Assembly (NCBI GenBank): GCA_030248215.1
Contig: JASANG010000266.1
Span: forward strand, 62,001 to 126,000
Reading direction: 5' to 3'
Length of the DNA: 64,000 nucleotides
From: Enoplolaimus lenunculus
Taxonomy: Eukaryota > Nematoda > Enoplea > Enoplida > Thoracostomopsidae
A model generated the notes under the pieces. That model ran no database searches, was not told the DNA's origin, and saw only the letters and a list, made by a program, of their open reading frames with translations. The number at the start of each line of letters is the position of its first letter. The stretch's first letter is position 1. Positions 57,101 to 64,000 of this stretch are shown here, one piece after another. Made by a program: the position numbers and the translations under genes.

Positions 57101-58971
57101 ACGTATGGCTTCTAGCTCGCTTCGTTTGCGAGGTTTCATCAATTGAGAGCTCGATGGCAGAGAGATCAAGATAATTGTTTTGTGATTTAGTACATACCTA
57201 CGAAAATAACGTCTAATTTGTTTAGCTAACTTTCGTTTAAAATGTTTTCTTTGTTTGTTTAACCGCTGTAGTAACTGTTGGCTCCCCATATGGTGTAACA
57301 TATTTTATCACACATTGTCATCTAGCCAAATGGGTCGTTCAGCCATTTGTCTACAAAATCTGGGAGAATTTTCGGCATTGTGCGAGGACGTTTAGGATGT
57401 AAGACTGTGCAACAATCTTGTATTGAGTCCTGTTATTACCGCTGTGTGTACTATGGTGTAGTAACTTGAAAAATTCACTCAGACAAAGAAATTTTTTTCA
57501 ATATTTTTCGGGAAAAAAAGAAAAACAAAAAAAATCAGTTTGTCCCGTCATAATTTTTCTGAAAAAAAACCCGGAAAGTTGATATTGCGCATCCCGCCGT
57601 CCCTGTTCCTATGTACACCAACTTACATAGTTATTTATGTATCTATCTTGAATGACCCTTTCCTCAATAATTTAACCCGAGGAGATATTGGTAAAGTACT
57701 TTAAATGAGTTATTCCTATTCAGGCATACCAATGGACGCTGTAAAAGAAGAGCGCATGAGGCGCGCTGCGGTTCAAGCTGCCGCCATGGACACCGAGGAA
57801 TATATGTTGTTTTCTCAAGCTCGACAAGTCACATTCTGCGAACGAAATCGAGCCAAAAAATTCTCGCAATGGTTTCAGTTTCCTGAACTTGATGGCTTTA
57901 GCTTTGATCGATTTGTGATTGAGGTGTGCAGCGTATGCGGCTGTTTGATTTTGGTTATAGGTTTTCGATGTGTGAGAATCGTTTTCGTTGTAAAATTATT
58001 GACTGAAATATGTTTAATTTATATATGCAAGCCCACATAGTGAATTATGGTAAAACCAACAAAGTGTTTTGTTTGATAACCGCAAACAGGCAGTGTTTAC
58101 GCACGATAATATTTGGATGTGATCAATGAATTTCGATTTGCACATGCATTGATAGTGAATGTAACAAAAGCAATAAGTGTGTATCAACCCTGATTATGTA
58201 ATCAGCATGATTTAATAAATATAAAAAGCTGTGGCATAATGCTGTGTTGCGTTACTTTAGATTCTTAATTTTTTGGGATATGAGATTGTCGCTGTTATTA
58301 TGGATTTTGCACTGACAGTAAGGCGTGATTCATTTCGACGAGTACCACTAGAGTCGTTGTATCATTACCGCTCAACACAATCGAGATCTGTTCCTGATTC
58401 AACACCAAGTACTTCTGTTGAATATACTTCTCAAAGTGTTAACAGTAATCATGTGTTAGCTCGAAGTCGTAACGTCGGTACTTCGCCCGAAAGCAAACCG
58501 CGTGTAATAGACAATTTTAATTCCCAGACGGTAAGTCAATTTTTGCATAACAATGTTAATTTGGCGTGTGGTTTCGATTTTATGTTACAGTGCTCTTCGC
58601 CGGGTTCAGTGCATATGTTTTACTTTATAATGTAATTTTGTAACACGTTTTGCAATAAATTGCGTTCTATTTGATGCCGTATGCTTGTCAAATAAGTAAT
58701 TTGAAAAAATTATTTATGTATAAATAAACATGGAAGCTTAAGTTGTCCGAACTTTGATTTTTATATTAACACGTTTTAGGTTTCAATGCGACTTGCGCAA
58801 CATGTCAGAAATAGGCGTGCTGAGCGGTTATCTGCTGGTATGAACGATCCGCTTAAACCAAGAGGCATCGATTTTCTTCGTTATAGTCAGATTCAACCGT
58901 CTCACATACGAGAAGCTTTGAGACGACTGGGAAACATTAGTAAAAACGGTCAGATTAAAATAATAGGGTAA
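54128..58971 (+). CDS. supt3h: SPT3 homologue, SAGA complex subunit
   Basis: Exons 54128-54255, 54545-54715, 56168-56331, 57724-57923, 58261-58530 and 58780-58971; canonical sites, phases consistent, 374 residues. It follows human SUPT3H: FVSEIQSIMFAMGDCRKPL (first histone-fold helix), CITVHDIVFTIRKDVGLLRR with LLRHM (end of the first histone fold), KEERMRRAAVQAAAMDTEEY and QARQVTFCERNRAKKFSQWF (linker), EILNFLGYEIVAVIMDFALT with VRRD (start of the second histone fold), and IQPSHIREALRRLG near the end. SPT3 uses its paired histone folds inside SAGA and contacts TBP; acts in the nucleus. Between VRRD and IQPSHIREA there are about 120 residues against roughly 50 in the human protein, Ser/Thr- and Arg-rich. 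The C-terminus is short, and a donor (ggtaaag) overlaps the stop, so a further exon is possible. Introns hold hAT-type MITEs. Confidence 0.92.
54725..55144. mobile_element. hAT-type MITE of the CCGGTTCCGG family, in an SPT3 intron
   Basis: Left cagggtgcaaccggaattg; right acgattgcaccct. It is more diverged than the copy at 1222. Flanks are AT-rich and the target duplication is not clear. Lies in intron 2. Confidence 0.6.
55154..55562. mobile_element. hAT-type MITE, CCGGAGGTC variant, in an SPT3 intron
   Basis: Left catggtgcaaccggaggtg; right cacctccggttgtaccctg. The core matches the copy at 28980. Ten bases separate it from the previous element. Confidence 0.7.
55602..55941. mobile_element. 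hAT-type MITE with an 8-bp duplication, in an SPT3 intron
   Basis: Starts cagggatcgaccggatgtcc and ends atatccagtctatccctg. The flanks gtaccgag (55594-55601) and ggaccgag (55942-55949) agree at seven of eight bases. Third hAT-type element in a row within intron 2. Confidence 0.8.
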
Positions 58972-59702
58972 AGGCGTAAATAGCTGCTCGACATAATTTT
59001 CTCACAACCTCATCAATCAATTAGCGTTTCACATTTTATTACGCATGTGCCCGGTGCAAAGTCTGTGCGGCTTGCGAGCCTCATTAGTCTCGAATTTTTA
59101 TTTTTCGCAGTAAAGTGGTCATGTTAAACACTTCCATCCGTGATTGTCGATTTTAAATAACCTGAACTTCAATATTATTACTGAAAATATTAGCGTAAGT
59201 TCTGAGTTCGAATCAAAGGTTACAAATTACACTTTTTGAAACTGAAAATATAAATGTATGAAAAGGATGCTGAAGTAATAATATGTGCAAATTTTTGTTG
59301 GATTTTTTTAAATTGCATGTATTTTACTTTCTCAATATGATGAATGTTTGTTGGCTATATTGTGTTCCTGGGCGCATTACTTTATGAATACGATTTTATG
59401 GTTTAACCGTAATGCGAGTACACAAAAACGCAACGAAATTTTGAAGCAGATTTACTTAGCCTGTTGCAGTAAAGCGCAAGGGCTCTGTTTTAATTTTCTA
59501 AGCTTATTAAAGCAAAGTGGAAACTACACTAAATGCCACTGCGCTACTTTTAGGTCAAAAATATCGGTGCATGAAGCTAACAAAATTAGCCCGAGGCGAA
59601 ATTAGGCATCTAAATATTTAACTTGTTGGTTTACCAAAACTTACAACTAAATGCGCCAAACAAATTTCGTAAAACTATGAAAAATTTCATTACCAAAATT
59701 GC
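58972..59702. other. 3' flank of SPT3, one weak open frame
   Basis: A frame at 59348-59605 includes NASTQKRNEILKQIYLACC, mildly gene-like, without clear splice sites. No function suggested; nothing else seen. Confidence 0.3.
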
Positions 59703-60229
59703 GGCTCATGTAAAGATCACGAGTGGAACGTTTTTTGTGGGACTGCAATAGAGTACTGTAGTGACCCGAATAAGAGAGGGGGTTTGTATTTATTTGGCCT
59801 CTCCACCGGGTGTCCCCCTTATCATTCAGTTACGGACTGTTATTTATTTTTATCCCGCTCTCCGCCGCCCTTCGTTGCTGTATATAGCCGGTCTTGCAAC
59901 CTACAATCCATTGAATTAAACGTTTTATTTGTCTTGTGTCAATAGCTTGAGCGATAATGCAAAGTTATAGTTTCGAACTCAACTGTATTTGGTCCTGCAG
60001 TGATTTATGCGCTACAATTAGGAATAATTAACATTTACGGACTCTAATTAGAGCTTAAGGACGCTACGGTTACGGAGTCTTATTAGGGATACGGGCTCCT
60101 AATTGGGACTTAAAATGGGGACCACCATCTCTTCGGATCACTACAAATTTAAGCTTGACTAATTTTTTTGCTAGGCTTAGACTTGATAGGCTTAGAAATA
60201 TGCATATAATACTGTTCTTTACATTGGCA
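59703..60229. mobile_element. hAT-type MITE carrying TTAGGC repeats, split by a later insertion
   Basis: Left end GGCTCATGTAAAGATCAC with gtggaacg; right end ctgttctttacattggc. The flanks aaaattgc at 59695-59702 and 60230-60237 are an exact 8-bp duplication. Same family as 6943-7131. A TA-flanked MITE (59756-60146) sits inside. After removing it, the core 'taagcttgactaatttttttgc' runs on as in the other copy. Confidence 0.8.
59756..60146. mobile_element. Tc1/mariner-type MITE nested in a hAT-type MITE
   Basis: Left ctgtagtgacccgaataagag preceded by TA; right tcttcggatcactaca. Slightly shorter than the copies at 26311 and 46055 and with the right TA lost. The nesting dates it after the host MITE. 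Confidence 0.85.
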
Positions 60230-60239
60230 AAAATTGCTA

Positions 60240-60400
60240 TAACCTATACACGATTTTCAGAGCTGTTTAAGCTGTTAATGTCTAAAATACCAGACATTTT
60301 GTCGCGAAAATTCAAGAAAGTATAAGAGTCTTCAAATTTCAAGACAATTTTATTTTGTGTGTACCGGAACCGGGTGTAGACCTCCAGTTGTACCCTGAAC
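60240..60400. repeat. GTCTTAAA-family end and hAT-type fragment
   Basis: aatttcaagacaattttattttgtgtgta matches the end of the 43990-44790 family. It is followed by a worn ccggaaccgggtgtagacctccagttgtaccctg, a right end of the CCGG hAT family. Confidence 0.5.
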
Positions 60401-60517
60401 TGAAGTTGAGTAGAAGTCTGTCATGGCGAAATGCAAGGTGTGTTCAACTAATAATTTTGACAGGGTCGGCGGTGGGACAAAGTTAAGTCACAAAACGGTA
60501 CTGAAATTGCTAATAAC

Positions 60518-60621
60518 CAGGGTGTAACCGAATATCCTTTTCCGGTATAAACATCGGTATCCGTTATTTTGATCACTATCTGTTTCTGTTTCCGCTATTT
60601 TTACTATCCGTTCACACCCTG
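60518..60621. mobile_element. 104-bp hAT-type MITE
   Basis: cagggtgtaaccgaatatcc at the left and tatccgttcacaccctg at the right, with a short AT-rich loop. Same family ends as 55602-55941. No clear target duplication. Confidence 0.7.
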
Positions 60622-60737
60622 GACCTCCGGCTGTATACACATTGTAAAATGCCAGATATAAATATCCAAGGTATGTGACACAATACATACCTTAGATTTT
60701 TATATCTGTCATTTTTGTTCCGCGATGCAACCGGTGT

Positions 60738-60900
60738 TACATGAAAAATCAGACCTCCGTTTTTTTCTACGAAAAATCAGACCCCAGTCCGAATTGTACT
60801 TGGAAAAATTGGACCCCGAATCCGTGAAAACTCGACGACGAGAAATCAGACTTCCGTGTGACCTTTGGTACGAAAGTTCAGACTCTGTGAGGGCCCATAG
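60738..60900 (+). repeat. degenerate short tandem repeat
   Basis: Phrases like gaaaaatcagacctccg, gaaaaatcagaccccag, gaaaaattggaccccga and gagaaatcagacttccg follow each other at about 29-40 base spacing. The 70-codon frame here comes from this pattern. Confidence 0.5.
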
Positions 60901-61235
60901 TTTTGAGAACTTAATAGGCGGGTTTGAGTATTCCTAAAAATGAGACGAGGTTCGGATTTTTCTCGTAACACCAGTAGTCTTCCTGCGGTTTTGAAAGAAA
61001 ATCAACCTCGGCCAGCATCTGGCGTTGCTGGATTGTTTTGCTAGTTTTTCCAAAATCATTTTGCAAATTTTTAATCTGGATTTCAGAACGCGTTGAGCGG
61101 TAAGTTTGTTTTTTCGGTACTGCAAATATAGTAGGCTAAATCTTTACACTTTTTGCTTTAGGCTTAGTTATAAGCTTATCCTTAAAATATATTACGTAGC
61201 TAGTATATGGTGTAAGCTTGTGAGACATGGTACTT

Positions 61236-62842
61236 GTTAGTCTAGGTAGGAACCAGGACTTCTAATCTTTTAACTAAGCACGTGAAAAAGCGGATGACGG
61301 GTGGTTTCGAACTAGTGACCTTCTACGCTGTTACCGCTGCGCCACGTAGCCCGCCTCCAAATGTGTTTCTCGTCGACTATATGTGTCGACCGTATGCTGC
61401 CGCCGGCAAGCAGGCTTTCATTGCATATGCACCAGGATAACCATGTCTCACATGCTAACAGTACTGATATCTGTAGTGCAGATTGCAGTGTGTGTATGCT
61501 TACCGACAGCGAACAAGTCGATGGTAAATGCAATTAAAGAGGCGTGTCGGATTTGGACGGATTGTGTCTACGGCTTTAGTGTGTTTCAGATCTATGATGC
61601 TAGCGTAATCGCCCTTCACCAACGGCACGGCCGGTATTCAAGATTTACTATGAAACGTATTTACAGACAAAGGCACAGACGCGGTTATACCGAAAGCAAT
61701 GTTATACACAGTGACACAGTGATGACAAGGAGCCAAGACGGTTGTTACCGGATAGATCTAGTAGTCCTCAAGGGTCGACGTTTGGCGACAAGGGGGGATG
61801 TGGTATATGGGAAGAATAACATAGCTAGGGCAAATGGCCGAAGCTGGGCAATAAGAAACAGAACGAAACAAAGCAAAAGAAACACAAGTGTCAGTCTAGG
61901 TAGGAACCGGGACATAAACCTTGCAACTAAGCAGTTGGTCAAGCGGGCTAGAGCGGGGAATGAACTCTTAGCCTATGGATCCTTAAGCGAGCACTCTACC
62001 ACTGCGCCACGTAGCCCGCCTCTCCTCTCCAACTGCCTTTTTCGTCGACTATATCTGTCGACCGTACACCACAATATGCACTGCATTTATTGCATATGCA
62101 CCAGGACAAGCATGTCTCACATGCTTACATGCCCTTATTTTCAACAAGGTCGTCCCTTGACCGTCCATCCTAGTTTCGACTGGATACCGTGCTCATAGCG
62201 CGGCAATTTGCCATTGCGCTCACGGCGTGGCCCCCATGTCAGTCTAGGTAGGAACCAAGTACATCAGACCTTTCTACCAATCAGCTGGAAAAGCGAGCTA
62301 GAGCGAGGATCGAACTCTTAGCCTATGGATCCTTAAGCGAACACTCTACCATTGCGCTACGCAGCCCGCCTGTGCAACTGCATTTTTCGTCGACTATATT
62401 TGTCGACCGTATGCTGCCAGCTAGCATACATACAGTGCACTGCACTATATTGCATGTGCACCTATCGGACAAGCATGTCTCACATGCTTACATGCCCTTA
62501 TTTTCAACAAGGTCGTCCCTTGACCGTCCATCCTATTTTTCGACTGGATACCGTGTTCGTAGCGCGGCAGTTTACCACTGCGTCCACGGAGTAGCCCCCA
62601 TGTCAGTCTAGGTAGGAACCGGGACATAAACCTTTCAACTAAGCAGCTGGAAAAGCGGGCTAAAGCGGGGAATGAACTCTTAGCCTATGGATCCTTAAGC
62701 GAGCACTCTACCACCGCGCCACGTAGCCCGCCTCTCCTCTCCAACTGCCTTTTTCGTCGACTATATCTGTCGACCGTACACCACAATATGCACTGCATTT
62801 ATTGCATATGCACCAGGACAAGCATGTCTCACATGCTTACAA
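61236..62842 (-). repeat. tandem array of a tRNA-derived SINE with two tRNA-like modules
   Basis: The phrase tcagtctaggtaggaacc recurs at about 61236, 61891, 62239 and 62603. On the minus strand each unit has a tRNA-like head, ggcgggctacgtggcgcagt with ggtagagtgctcgc and a B-box region gagttcgatcc/gagttcattcc, then a body ending ggttcctacctagactgaca. Between heads lie a conserved spacer (cgtcgactatatctgtcgac, ttgcatatgcaccaggacaa) and a second tRNA-like module (ggggctactccgtggacgca, gtggtaaactg). The B-boxes are degraded and the arms do not fold as a proper tRNA. The 271-codon plus-strand frame in this region is a by-product. Confidence 0.75.
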
Positions 62843-63498
62843 CAAGCAAAAGAAACGAAAACAAGGACGAAAAATAAATATAATAAAAGTTACAGAATTT
62901 ATGCAAAATAGATACATGTGTGGGCGACTAGCCCGAATTGTATATATGTTCAGTCTTGAAAGAATTTGATAAGATTTGGTGTTGTTTTGAAACACGGAGA
63001 ATTGTATTATTGTGTGCTTTTCGCTATTAGGTGGAAACTACTTGTTGTGTTTGTGATTTTTCGGTTTAGTTCCGAACTCGAAGAAAAACTGGTAAGATTT
63101 TACTGAGTTGAGTACCGTAGAATTGTTTTAAAATAAGAACTGTTATGGGCGGGCTATTTGTACGTACTCCCGAGGCCGGTGTGTTGAGCGCCGGAACCTG
63201 TCCTCGTTAGGTAGTGCGTTCAACGGACATACCGGGGCTCGGTCATTACTCAAGCCGCTCGGAACGCATATAAATGTTTACTGACATAGAAACTGTACAC
63301 TAAAAACGTAAGCTTAGATCGAATTGAATCAAAGCATCAGTAAACACCGTATAACATTGTATACTGTATAATTATATATGTGCCTTTGGTAAAAACGTTC
63401 TTCAGTAAATTCTTAAAACCGGCCGTGCCGTTGTGTGAAGGGCGAATACGCTATCGTGATAGATCCCGAACTTGGCCTTTTACATGAAAATCCGACAA
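62843..63498. other. gene-free stretch
   Basis: Moderately AT-rich, with a GC-richer block at about 63150-63260. I see no coding pattern and no recognised repeat. Confidence 0.3.
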
Positions 63499-63580
63499 GG
63501 CGGGCTCTGTTGCGCAGTGGTAGAGAGTTCAGTTTTGTATCCATAGGGTAGAGAGTTCGAACTGTAGGGTCTGGACTGGT
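63499..63580 (+). mobile_element. tRNA-derived SINE head, plus strand
   Basis: aggcgggctctgttgcgcag with tggtagagagttc, then atccatagggtagagagttcgaac: the same head as in the array at 61.2-62.8 kb, with a better B-box (gagttcgaac). The body is not recognisable. Confidence 0.6.
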
Positions 63581-63764
63581 GGAAAATAGCAATTTTTACC
63601 AAGTGGAGTATTATCTGGTTTCGGATCTATTCTGAAATATGGATTGCGAAGATTTTAGGATGTTCACTAACTGTCTAGGCGAGCTTTAAACACTTAGTTC
63701 AGCTTGTTTTAATTGCGAAGAATCCAAATACGGTGCAAAATAATACAACTGTAAGCATGTGAGA

Positions 63765-63930
63765 CCAGGTTTGTAGCCAGCTCACCTTGCAATGTAAGGG
63801 GGCTAAAAATATTCAGGAGGAGCATACAGTGGTTTTTGTTGACTAATAAACAAGGCAAATATTCTTGGTTGAGCAAAATTTTTCCAGGGGGGTTAGCCCC
63901 CCTTTGGCTACGGGACCGTTTGAGATTTGC
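63765..63930. repeat. GCCCGTAGCC-family element, near the right edge
   Basis: gtttgtagccagctcaccttg at the left and ggggggttagcccccctttgg with ctacggg at the right, around gggggctaaaaatattcagg. Confidence 0.55.
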
Positions 63931-64000
63931 ATTGTGACATGCGTATGTAAGATGATAAAACAAAACCTCGCGCTGATGCTGCACATCTGTTAAAACACTG

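Noticed and set aside
61383-62198. 271-codon open frame on the plus strand, the longest in the window
   Set aside because: It runs antisense through the tRNA-derived SINE array; parts of it repeat at 62352-62611, and it has no domain or codon bias.
61889-62740. True tRNA genes
   Set aside because: A- and B-box-like sequences are present, but the D- and T-arms do not fold properly, B-boxes are worn, and a SINE body follows each head.
63120-63480. Possible solo LTR (GC-richer block with a tataaa-like motif)
   Set aside because: No second copy, target duplication or flanking retroelement parts were seen, so it cannot be supported.
1-64000. CRISPR arrays, operons, ribosome binding sites, rRNA
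   Set aside because: The window is eukaryotic. Tandem repeats present have no spacer structure, and no rRNA sequence was recognised.

Overview
The window is nuclear DNA from a nematode-like animal. It is AT-rich, its genes are split by introns, and repeats fill most of the rest. Three things point to a nematode: a cuticlin-type ZP-domain gene (a cuticle protein family typical of nematodes), short runs of TTAGGC (the nematode telomere unit) inside interspersed elements, and a splice acceptor a few bases before one start codon that looks like a spliced-leader site. The species cannot be named from the sequence. Most genes below were found by reading both strands for short coding blocks whose splice sites agree in phase, because the exons are small and few open frames exceed 100 codons.

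Layout, left to right. 1-9 kb: repeats, one N-terminal exon of an RBM46/RBM47/A1CF-type RNA-binding protein (2519-2730, minus), a ~175-bp satellite and an unexplained coding-like frame (8943-9179, minus). 9.9-13.0 kb: a 58-codon two-exon candidate gene and an unidentified gene ending in one membrane helix, both minus. 13-17 kb: repeats. 17.3-22.6 kb: cuticlin-like gene, minus, with a 65-bp minisatellite in an intron. 22.7-23.9 kb: a divergent three-exon gene for 97 residues, plus. 24-28.3 kb: repeats. 28.3-30.8 kb: a metallo-beta-lactamase-fold protein with a decayed metal site, plus. 33.4-38.9 kb: ABHD4/ABHD5-like hydrolase, minus. 39-41.3 kb: candidate exons of an unidentified plus-strand gene. 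41.3-47.2 kb: repeats. 47.2-50.7 kb: complete essential myosin light chain gene, minus. 52.8-53.6 kb: unidentified 128-residue gene, plus. 54.1-59.0 kb: SPT3 (SAGA subunit), plus. 59-64 kb: nested transposons and a tandem array of a tRNA-derived SINE.

The genes look like independent housekeeping or cuticle loci (muscle light chain, SAGA transcription coactivator, lipid hydrolase, cuticle matrix), not an operon or one pathway. Mobile DNA dominates: non-autonomous hAT-type elements with 8-bp target duplications (one family carries TTAGGC repeats, another is built of CCGGTTCCGG), Tc1/mariner-type MITEs flanked by TA, a tRNA-derived SINE, minisatellites and foldback elements. Many sit in introns of the genes listed. 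The most notable observations are the TTAGGC-carrying hAT MITE (two copies with 8-bp duplications, one split by a later MITE), the probably non-catalytic MBL protein, the cuticlin with a long Ser/Asn insert in its ZP-N module and no membrane anchor, and three phase-consistent genes I could not identify.
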